Below, piece by piece: positions 6,575-12,060 of a DNA stretch of 12,060 bases. The notes beneath the pieces are model-generated. The model ran no database searches. It was not told the DNA's origin and worked only from the letters and a program-made list of their open reading frames with translations. Each line of letters opens with the position of its first letter. Within the stretch, counting starts at the first letter, position 1. Position numbers and translations under genes: made by a program. Source of the stretch: Wenzhouxiangella sp. (GTDB lineage: Bacteria > Pseudomonadota > Gammaproteobacteria > Xanthomonadales > Wenzhouxiangellaceae); contig SKKV01000212.1 in the NCBI GenBank assembly GCA_007123575.1, forward strand, positions 1 through 12,060, written 5' to 3'.

Positions 6575-8584
6575 ATGGCAGACCAGGCAACGCGCCAACG
6601 CGTCGACGTACTGCGGCGTGAACTCAACGACCACAACTATCGCTACTACGTGCTCGACGATCCGACGATCCCGGACGCCGAGTACGACCGGCTGCTCTCT
6701 GAGCTGGAGACGCTGGAAGAAAAGCATCCTGACCTGGTTACCTCTGATTCACCCACCCAGCGGGTGGGCGCGGCACCGGCTGCCGGCTTTGAAACCGTGG
6801 CCCACCAAGTGCCCATGCTGTCGCTGGCCAACGCTTTTGCAGACGACGATGTGCGCGAGTTCGATCGCCGCATTCGCGAGCAGCTTGATCGGGAAGTGAT
6901 TGAGTATGCCGCCGAGCCCAAGCTCGACGGTGTGGCCATTGCCCTGCGCTATGAGCGCGGTGAGCTGGTGTTGGGTGCGACCCGGGGCGATGGTCGCAGC
7001 GGCGAGAATGTCACCTCCAACGTGCGCACCATTCGCGCCATCCCTTTACGCCTGCGCGGCGCTGATGTCCCGTCTGTGCTGGAGGTACGGGGAGAGATCT
7101 TCATGACCCGTTCGGGCTTTGCCGCGCTGAACCAGGGGCTGACCGAGGCCGGAGACAAGACCTTTGTCAATCCCCGCAACGCAGCAGCCGGCAGCCTGCG
7201 CCAGCTCGACCCGGATGTGACCGCACGCCGTCCGCTGCATTTCTATTGCTACGGTGCTGCAACCAGCGACGGCTTGCCGCAGCGTCACAGCGACATTCTC
7301 GACGCGCTGCGCGAGTTCGGCTTCCCCGTCAGCAACCAGGTTGAGCGCGTGCAAGGTGCCGACGGACTACTTGACTACCACCGGCGCACGCTGGCCGACA
7401 GGGACGGGCTTGACTACGACATCGACGGAGTCGTGTACAAGCTCGATGACCTGGACCAGCAGCGCGAAATGGGCTTTGTCAGCCGCGCGCCGCGCTGGGC
7501 CCTGGCGCACAAATTTCCGGCCCAGGAGGAGATCACCCGCCTGCTGGACATCGAGGTTCAGGTCGGACGCACCGGTGCATTGACCCCGGTTGCGCGCCTG
7601 AAGCCCGTGTTCGTCGGCGGCGTGACCGTGACCAATGCCACCTTGCACAATCTTGACGAGATTCGCCGCAAGGATGTGCGTCCGGGTGACCAGGTGGTGG
7701 TCAGGCGGGCCGGTGATGTGATCCCGGAAGTCGTGCGTTCCATGGTTGAGCAGCGCCCGGCTGACAGCCGGCCCTGGACCATGCCTGAACAGTGCCCCGC
7801 CTGTGGCTCGGCGGTAGAGCAAGTGGAAGGCGAGGCAGTCGCTCGCTGCACCGGCGGCCTGGTTTGTCCGGCCCAGCGCATGCGTGCCCTGGAGCATTTT
7901 GCCAGCCGTACGGCCATGGATATTGATGGTCTGGGGACGCGTTTGATTGAGCAACTGGTCGAGCGCGACCTGGTCAAGAGCCCGGCCGATCTGTTTCGGC
8001 TCGACGTGCCGACCCTGGCCGGCCTGGAGCGCATGGCCGAGAAGTCAGCCAGCAACCTGGTCGAGGCGCTGGACAAGGCTCGGCAGCCCAGCCTGGCGCG
8101 ACTGCTGTTTGCCTTGGGCATTCGCGAGGTTGGAGGGGTGACCGCAGCCAACCTGGCGCGCTACTTCGGTTCACTGGAGCGCCTGGCCGAGGCCAGCATC
8201 GAGGACTTGACCGCGGTACCTGATGTGGGCCCGGTGGTGGCCGAGCATGTCCACAATTTTTTCAATGAGCCGCACAATCTTGAGGTTATCCGGGCGCTTA
8301 GCGAGGCGGGCGTGAAGTATCGGCCTGAGCAGGTGCAGCAAGGCGGCGAGCTGCCGCTGACTGGCAAGACCTACGTGCTGACCGGCGCCCTGGAAAGCCG
8401 CACCCGCTCCGAGGCCAAGGCCGCGCTGGAAGCGCTGGGCGCGAAGGTGACCTCCAGCGTATCGAAAAAGACCACGACCGTGATCGCCGGCAGCGATCCG
8501 GGATCGAAACTGGAAAAGGCGGAGAGCCTTGGCGTGCCGGTCCTGGATGAGTCGGGGCTGGATGAATTGCTGGGGAGCGTCTGA
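6575..8584 (+). CDS. ligA: NAD-dependent DNA ligase LigA
   Basis: LigA seals nicks in replication and repair using NAD as adenylate donor. At 669 residues it is full length (E. coli 671). In order: the NAD-binding domain Ia with the YYVLD and PDAEYD motifs (Tyr24, Tyr25, Asp34, Tyr37, Asp38); the adenylation domain with catalytic Lys116 in KLDG; the OB-fold domain; a four-cysteine zinc finger at Cys407, Cys410, Cys425 and Cys431 (each one less than in E. coli); helix-hairpin-helix repeats at about 435-585; and a C-terminal BRCT domain at about 590-669. Nothing essential is missing. It starts 5 bases after zipA with only a weak ribosome site, so coupling to zipA translation is likely. The smc-zipA-ligA order is common in this class. 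Confidence 0.98.
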   Translation: MADQATRQRVDVLRRELNDHNYRYYVLDDPTIPDAEYDRLLSELETLEEKHPDLVTSDSPTQRVGAAPAAGFETVAHQVPMLSLANAFADDDVREFDRRIREQLDREVIEYAAEPKLDGVAIALRYERGELVLGATRGDGRSGENVTSNVRTIRAIPLRLRGADVPSVLEVRGEIFMTRSGFAALNQGLTEAGDKTFVNPRNAAAGSLRQLDPDVTARRPLHFYCYGAATSDGLPQRHSDILDALREFGFPVSNQVERVQGADGLLDYHRRTLADRDGLDYDIDGVVYKLDDLDQQREMGFVSRAPRWALAHKFPAQEEITRLLDIEVQVGRTGALTPVARLKPVFVGGVTVTNATLHNLDEIRRKDVRPGDQVVVRRAGDVIPEVVRSMVEQRPADSRPWTMPEQCPACGSAVEQVEGEAVARCTGGLVCPAQRMRALEHFASRTAMDIDGLGTRLIEQLVERDLVKSPADLFRLDVPTLAGLERMAEKSASNLVEALDKARQPSLARLLFALGIREVGGVTAANLARYFGSLERLAEASIEDLTAVPDVGPVVAEHVHNFFNEPHNLEVIRALSEAGVKYRPEQVQQGGELPLTGKTYVLTGALESRTRSEAKAALEALGAKVTSSVSKKTTTVIAGSDPGSKLEKAESLGVPVLDESGLDELLGSV

Positions 8585-8600
8585 CCAGGGTTTGCCCTGG
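8585..8600 (+). terminator. Weak hairpin just after ligA
   Basis: A perfect 6-bp stem, CCAGGG with CCCTGG, closes a TTTG loop directly after the ligA stop. No T-run follows, so intrinsic termination would be weak. The right arm overlaps the FNR-like box described next, so the inverted repeat may only partly reflect a terminator. Confidence 0.3.
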
Positions 8601-8605
8601 ATCAA
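8592..8605 (+). promoter_or_regulatory. FNR/Anr-like operator upstream of the universal stress gene
   Basis: TTGCCCTGGATCAA matches the FNR/Anr consensus TTGAT-N4-ATCAA at 8 of 10 positions, with a perfect right half-site. Its centre (8598.5) is exactly 41.5 bases before the start predicted from the TAAAAT hexamer. This is the class II activator position at which a -35 element is dispensable, and none is seen. Universal stress genes in Pseudomonas aeruginosa are known Anr targets. The pattern is seen directly; regulation is inferred. Confidence 0.55.
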
Positions 8606-8627
8606 ACTCTGGTTTGTCCCAGCGTTC

Positions 8628-8633
8628 TAAAAT
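8628..8633 (+). promoter_or_regulatory. -10 element for the universal stress gene
   Basis: TAAAAT matches five of six consensus bases and predicts a transcription start near 8640, about 70 bases before the coding start. There is no -35 at the proper distance; the FNR-like box occupies that place, consistent with an activator-dependent promoter. Confidence 0.5.
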
Positions 8634-8710
8634 GTTACGGTGACAACTAGTTTCAAGAGTGCATTTGCCATTCTTTGCCGGATTAATTTTGGGGTTAACA
8701 GGAGTAGCTC

Positions 8711-9151
8711 ATGAGTGAGAACATCAAGGAAATTCTGGTCCCGGTGGACGGCTCGGTGAATTCGATTCGGGCGGCGCGCTTCGCTATGGATATGGCGTCT
8801 TCCATGGGCGTGGGAGTTCGCCTGTTTTACGTTTTTCCGGCGGCGTCGGTGGAAATCATCGGCATGGCAGGAATGTCGCGTGCCGATATTGACCAGGCGG
8901 CCCAGGCTGCGGCCCAGCGTGCCTTTGACGAAACGCGCGAGGCTTTGGGGTCGGACATGATCGAGCAGGTCGAGCAGGAGACTTCGATCGGGGATCCCGC
9001 CGAGGAAATCATTCGCTACACCGAAGACGATCAGACCGTCATGGTGGTCCTGGGCCGGCGCGGCCTGTCGCGGATGAAGTCCCTGATGCTGGGCAGCGTC
9101 AGCGACAAGGTGATCCGCCACGCGCGCAGCCCGGTCACGGTCATCACCTGA
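8711..9151 (+). CDS. Universal stress protein, UspA family (single domain)
   Basis: This is a 146-residue single-domain Usp protein. The N-terminal strand ILVPVDGS (Asp13 binds the adenine side in nucleotide-binding members) begins the fold. The ATP motif G-2x-G-9x-G-(S/T) is complete: Gly115, Gly118, Gly128-Ser129 and the closing PV at 141-142. It therefore belongs to the ATP-binding branch (as in MJ0577), not the non-binding E. coli UspA branch. Such proteins support survival in starvation, oxygen limitation and other stress; the exact target is unknown. An AGGAG ribosome site sits 6 bases before the ATG. It is a single-gene unit with its own promoter region (FNR-like box plus TAAAAT) and a strong hairpin after the stop. 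Many paralogues usually exist, so no specific symbol is given. Confidence 0.93.
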   Translation: MSENIKEILVPVDGSVNSIRAARFAMDMASSMGVGVRLFYVFPAASVEIIGMAGMSRADIDQAAQAAAQRAFDETREALGSDMIEQVEQETSIGDPAEEIIRYTEDDQTVMVVLGRRGLSRMKSLMLGSVSDKVIRHARSPVTVIT

Positions 9152-9158
9152 TGCTGAG

Positions 9159-9177
9159 CGGCCCGGTGCCCGGGCCG
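9159..9177 (+). terminator. Hairpin terminator after the universal stress gene
   Basis: A perfect 8-bp GC-only stem (CGGCCCGG with CCGGGCCG) closes a TGC loop 7 bases after the stop codon. The following bases (TTCTGACC) are only slightly T-rich, so it may act as a moderate terminator or as a 3' mRNA stabiliser. Confidence 0.6.
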
Positions 9178-9202
9178 TTCTGACCTTCGCTCGATCAATC
9201 CG

Positions 9203-9218
9203 TGTGACGCTCGTCACA
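9203..9218 (+). promoter_or_regulatory. CRP/Vfr/Clp-type binding site upstream of the lipase
   Basis: TGTGACGCTCGTCACA contains both perfect half-sites of the CRP-family consensus TGTGA-N6-TCACA, and the dyad extends into the spacer (7-bp arms around CT). It lies in the 174-base gap between the stress gene terminator and the lipase. Its centre is 115.5 bases before the lipase ATG. It is seen directly; the regulator could be CRP, Vfr or the xanthomonad Clp. Confidence 0.7.
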
Positions 9219-9228
9219 ACGTGGCTAT

Positions 9229-9257
9229 TTGCATTTGAACATACGCAGGCGTATGCT
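9229..9257 (+). promoter_or_regulatory. Possible sigma70 promoter of the lipase-foldase operon
   Basis: TTGCAT (9229-9234) and TATGCT (9252-9257) are separated by exactly 17 bases, with 3/6 and 4/6 consensus matches. The predicted start is near 9264. That would place the CRP-like site at about -53.5, which is not a standard activator distance, so the true start may differ. Confidence 0.35.
9240..9255 (+). promoter_or_regulatory. Perfect 16-bp palindrome over the lipase promoter (operator-like)
   Basis: CATACGCAGGCGTATG has two exact 7-bp arms around AG and lies between the candidate -35 and -10 of the lipase promoter, running into the -10. Size and position suggest a repressor operator such as those bound by TetR-type dimers. 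No regulator gene is in the window, so the binding protein is unknown. Confidence 0.45.
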
Positions 9258-9268
9258 AAGTGTTCGTT

Positions 9269-9299
9269 CGCTGCAGGGATAGGGCAGCGGGCTTGCTGC
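9269..9299 (+). other. Alternative hairpins in the lipase 5' leader
   Basis: CGCTGC (9269-9274) can pair with GCAGCG (9284-9289), and GCAGC (9284-9288) can instead pair with GCTGC (9295-9299). The two short hairpins are mutually exclusive because they share the middle arm. They precede the ribosome site (GAGGG at 9312-9316). Stems are only 5-6 bp, so significance is uncertain. Confidence 0.25.
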
Positions 9300-9325
9300 A
9301 ACATTGCATTCGAGGGAATGAGATT

Positions 9326-10252
9326 ATGCCAAGGTATTTTTTGATCGCCGCGCTTGTCCTGACGCTGGCAGTTTTGCCAAGCCAGTCTGAAGCCAGCTAC
9401 ACCCGAACCGAACATCCCATCGTGCTGGTCCACGGTTTGATGGGCTTTGACAGTCTGCTCGGCATTTACGACTACTTCTTTCTTATTCCCAACAACCTGC
9501 GCGCGGGCGGTGCCACGGTCTACGTGGCCAACTTGTCGGCGAGCAATTTCTCGGAGGTGCGAGGCGAGCAGTTGATTGACCAGCTGGATACCTTGCGAGC
9601 CTTGCACGGCCACCAGCGCTTCAACCTGATCGGTCACAGCCATGGCGGGCCGACGATTCGCTACGTGGCCTCGGTCCGTCCTGACCTGGTCGCTTCGGTC
9701 ACCTCCGTTGGCAGCCCGCATACGGGTAGCGCGGTGGCCGATGCAATTGCTGCCAGCGCGCCGCCCGGATCGCTCACCGAGTCGCTGCTGGCCGGCCTGG
9801 TCGACGCCCTGGGCACGTTCATCGACCTCTTGTCCGGCAGCATCCACCCGCAGGATTCGCTGGGCGCGTTGGAATCCCTGAACTCGGCAGGGGCAGCCCA
9901 GTTCAACGCCCAGCACCCGCAGGGTTTGCCCAGTCAGCAATGTGGTCATGGCCCGGCCGTGGTCAACGGTATCCGCTACTACTCGTTTAGCGGCACGAGC
10001 GTGTTCACCAACGCGTTCGATGCTTCCGACTACATGCTCAGTGCCAGCAGCCTGTTTTTCGGCTGGGGAGTGCGCAACGATGGCCTGGTCGAGCGCTGCT
10101 CTTCGCACCTGGGCGTGGTCTTGCGCAGCAACTATCCCTGGAACCATCTTGACCAGGTCAACCAGGTGCTGGGTCTGCGCGGACTGTTTACGCCCAACCC
10201 CGTGAGCGTCTATCGTGCCCACGCCAATCGTCTGAAAAATGCGGGTCTATAG
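9326..10252 (+). CDS. lipA: Secreted triacylglycerol lipase, Pseudomonas-type (family I)
   Basis: This is a 308-residue precursor of an extracellular lipase that hydrolyses long-chain triacylglycerols. The signal peptide is residues 1-23 (cleavage after SEA), leaving 285 residues, the same length as mature Pseudomonas aeruginosa LipA. With offset 23, every key residue matches that enzyme: nucleophile Ser105 in GHSHGG, Asp252 and His274 complete the triad, Met39 in HGLMGFD is at the oxyanion hole, Asp232 and Asp276 bind calcium, and Cys206-Cys258 form the disulfide. Secretion is expected by Sec, then foldase-assisted folding in the periplasm, then type II export. A GAGGG ribosome site lies 9 bases before the start; the frame is open further upstream, but only this ATG gives a signal peptide. 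The upstream CRP-like site and palindrome suggest regulated expression. lipA here means lipase, not lipoyl synthase. Confidence 0.96.
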   Translation: MPRYFLIAALVLTLAVLPSQSEASYTRTEHPIVLVHGLMGFDSLLGIYDYFFLIPNNLRAGGATVYVANLSASNFSEVRGEQLIDQLDTLRALHGHQRFNLIGHSHGGPTIRYVASVRPDLVASVTSVGSPHTGSAVADAIAASAPPGSLTESLLAGLVDALGTFIDLLSGSIHPQDSLGALESLNSAGAAQFNAQHPQGLPSQQCGHGPAVVNGIRYYSFSGTSVFTNAFDASDYMLSASSLFFGWGVRNDGLVERCSSHLGVVLRSNYPWNHLDQVNQVLGLRGLFTPNPVSVYRAHANRLKNAGL

Positions 10253-11252
10253 CCTGCTTGCCGCCCTGATCATGGCCGCGCTGCTGCTCGGCGCGGCCAT
10301 GATCCTCCGACCGGCGTCGGACGAGATAGTCCGGGCAGCACCAACCGAAGCTCAACAAGAATCGGGACAGGAACTGGTCGACCGAAGGAAGTTCGCCGGA
10401 TCGACCGGGATAATTGACCGCGGCGCAATGCCGCGCGAATCCCAGACCGCAGCGAGCATGGATCCACAACAGGATACGGTGCCGGGATCTCTGGCCGGGT
10501 CAGAGGCTGACGGCCGGATTGGGTTCGATGACAGCGGCCGTTTGATCGTGGATGCAGAGCTCCGTCGCCGCTTTGATTACCTGTTGAGTGCAGTCGGGGA
10601 GTGGGACCTGGATCGGATTCGCAGCACTTTCGAGTCGCAGCTGTCGACCAGGTTTTCAGCCGACCGGGTCGAGTCGGTCATGGCCGACTTCGATCTCTAC
10701 CTGGCCTACCTGGAAGCGCTTGACCTGTTGCTGCCGGACCATGTCGAGCTGGCCGATCAGATGGCCGCCATGTTCGAGCTGCAGCGGAAACTGCTCGGGC
10801 CTGAGCGCACGGAGGCCATGTTCGGCGAGGAAAACCGCTATCTCGAGCGCACCCTCGACATCCTGGCCGGCGAGATGCGTCCGGGCGACCCCGACCTCGA
10901 TCCCTGGGCTGATGAAGTACAGGCCGCGACTGGACACCTGCTGGCCGCGGAGATGAACCGCCAGTACGAGCTCAAGCGGATAGATCCGTCGCTTCGGCAT
11001 GCCGAACGTGAAGTATTGTTTGGGTCCGATGCAGCTGATCGGCTGGCGGAGCTTGATGCCGAGCGGGCAGCATGGCAGCTTCGCGTGGCCGAATATACGC
11101 AGGTTCGAAGGGAGCTCGCGCACCAGCTTGGCAGCGAAACGGCGGCGTTCGAGCAGGCTTTGGAAGACTATCGCGCACAACATTTCAGCCCGGCCGAGGG
11201 TCGTCGGATCCAAGGGATGGAGCGTGCAGGCCTGATCGATGGCGGTGACTAG
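10239..11252 (+). CDS. lifO: Lipase-specific foldase (steric chaperone, Lif)
   Basis: The foldase is held in the inner membrane and wraps the lipase in the periplasm to drive it into its active fold before export. Of 337 residues, 7-23 form the membrane anchor and about 25-95 a variable, low-complexity linker. The helical chaperone region follows. It opens with the diagnostic RxxFDY motif at Arg109, Phe112, Asp113 and Tyr114, extended to LLSAVGE. The C-terminus has the family's YRxxxFSPAEGRR segment at about 311-323. Length is close to the usual 340 residues. The ATG lies 14 bases inside the end of the lipase gene with no strong ribosome site, so coupled translation is likely and would keep chaperone and client in step. 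Confidence 0.94.
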   Translation: MRVYSLLAALIMAALLLGAAMILRPASDEIVRAAPTEAQQESGQELVDRRKFAGSTGIIDRGAMPRESQTAASMDPQQDTVPGSLAGSEADGRIGFDDSGRLIVDAELRRRFDYLLSAVGEWDLDRIRSTFESQLSTRFSADRVESVMADFDLYLAYLEALDLLLPDHVELADQMAAMFELQRKLLGPERTEAMFGEENRYLERTLDILAGEMRPGDPDLDPWADEVQAATGHLLAAEMNRQYELKRIDPSLRHAEREVLFGSDAADRLAELDAERAAWQLRVAEYTQVRRELAHQLGSETAAFEQALEDYRAQHFSPAEGRRIQGMERAGLIDGGD

Positions 11253-11336
11253 ATCACGCCGCCGATAGCTGAAGATGACAGTTGTCCGGGCTGATCAGGT
11301 ACGCTTGGACACAGAACCACCGTCAGGAACCCCTGA

Positions 11337-12060
11337 ATGACTCAGTTCGCAATCAATGGCGTGCAGCTGCATGTCGAACAACAGGGCAGGGGCAAGGAGA
11401 CCGTGCTGTTCTGCCACGGCCTGTTGTTCAGCGGCAGGATGTTCGACGATCAAGTTGAATACTTCGATGACCGGTTTCACTGCGTGCGCATGGATTTCCG
11501 CGGTCAGGGTCAAAGCGAGGTCGCCAGCGCTGGCTACGGTCTGGAAACTCTGGCTGGTGACGTTATCGGACTGATCGAGCAGTTGGATCTTGCGCCCTGC
11601 CACCTGGTCGGATTCTCCATGGGCGGCATGGTCGGCATGCGGGTTGCGCTGGCAAGGCCTGATTTGCTCAAGTCGCTGGTGCTGATGAATACCTCGGCCG
11701 AAGCAGAAAACTGGCGGAAACGGCCGCGTTTCGCTGCCTTGAACCTTGTCGCTCGCTGGTTTGGTATCGACAAGGTGGCACCCCGTATTCTCGATCTGCT
11801 GTTTTCTCCCCGTTTTGCCACCGAACCCAAGTTGGCCGAAGCACGGCAGCGCTGGATGGCCTATGTGTTGAGCAACGACCGCATCGGCGTGACCCGCGCG
11901 GTACGCGGCGTCACCTCCCGAGGCAGCGTGCTGGAAGCACTTGACCGGATCAAGCTGCCGACCCTCATCGTTACCTCTGATCAGGACATCACCACGCCGC
12001 CGGAGAAAGCCGAGCGGATGCAGGCCCGAATTGCCGGTGCCGAGCTGGCTACCATTGCCG
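11337..12060 (+). CDS. Alpha/beta hydrolase, 3' end outside the window
   Basis: 241 residues are visible before the right edge. The fold is clear: HG of the oxyanion region at His28-Gly29, the DFRGQGQS turn at 53-60, the nucleophile elbow GFSMGG with Ser94, a helical cap at about 125-200, and the acid in SDQDITTPP (probably Asp217). The catalytic His would lie beyond the edge. There is no signal peptide, so it is probably cytosolic. The elbow and overall pattern recall 3-oxoadipate enol-lactonase and related esterases, but substrate cannot be assigned. AGGA, 8 bases before the ATG, supports the start. It follows the foldase on the same strand after an 84-base gap and might be co-transcribed, although a functional link to lipolysis is not shown. 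Confidence 0.88.
   Translation, partial: MTQFAINGVQLHVEQQGRGKETVLFCHGLLFSGRMFDDQVEYFDDRFHCVRMDFRGQGQSEVASAGYGLETLAGDVIGLIEQLDLAPCHLVGFSMGGMVGMRVALARPDLLKSLVLMNTSAEAENWRKRPRFAALNLVARWFGIDKVAPRILDLLFSPRFATEPKLAEARQRWMAYVLSNDRIGVTRAVRGVTSRGSVLEALDRIKLPTLIVTSDQDITTPPEKAERMQARIAGAELATIA

Noticed and set aside
9222..9235. A sigma54-type promoter (TGGC...TTGCA) upstream of the lipase, as in Pseudomonas
   Set aside because: Only 6 bases separate GG and GC instead of the required 10, so the geometry is wrong.
8627..10222. A 531-codon open frame on the minus strand
   Set aside because: It lies opposite the stress protein and lipase genes, both of which have full catalytic motifs. The translation is low-complexity and unlike any family I recognise; long antisense frames are expected at this GC content.
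11241..11260. A hairpin at the end of the foldase gene (GGC-G-GTGA with TCACGCC)
   Set aside because: The stem has a bulged G and overlaps the stop codon, and no T-run follows. I do not call it a terminator.

Overview
The window is GC-rich, densely coded, and reads as an ordinary chromosomal segment of a gammaproteobacterium. ZipA, which is restricted to that class, sits in the familiar smc-zipA-ligA order. The CRP-like and FNR-like sites and the Pseudomonas-type lipase/foldase pair fit this too. A lineage near Wenzhouxiangella, the Xanthomonadales or the Chromatiales is my best guess, but the sequence alone cannot settle it. There are no RNA genes, insertion sequences, CRISPR arrays or phage genes, and no stretch over 300 bases lacks a gene.

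Left part (1-2196): the 5' end of scpA runs leftward out of the window. Divergent to it is a tightly overlapping rightward trio: yciI (YciI-family enzyme), bolA, and a lipoprotein with a parvulin-like domain that lacks the usual catalytic histidines. Converging on that trio is a short, type I queF (queuosine pathway).

Centre (2268-8584): smc, zipA and ligA run rightward. They encode the condensin ATPase, the FtsZ membrane anchor and the NAD-dependent DNA ligase. smc and scpA encode two subunits of the same SMC-ScpAB complex and lie only about 2 kb apart. A clean extended -10 promoter for smc appears to be embedded in the opposite strand of queF.

Right part (8585-12060): a universal stress protein gene has an FNR/Anr-like box placed exactly where a class II activator would sit relative to a good -10. 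It is followed by a strong hairpin. Next is a secreted triacylglycerol lipase with all catalytic, calcium and disulfide residues of the Pseudomonas aeruginosa enzyme. Its membrane-anchored foldase overlaps it by 14 bases. The 174-base region upstream of the lipase carries a perfect CRP/Vfr/Clp palindrome and a second perfect 16-bp palindrome, so lipase expression is probably under layered control. A cytosolic-type alpha/beta hydrolase is cut by the right edge.

I found no convincing new multi-gene system. The most informative observations are the regulatory sites before the stress protein and lipase genes, the degenerate parvulin lipoprotein, and the promoter hidden inside queF.
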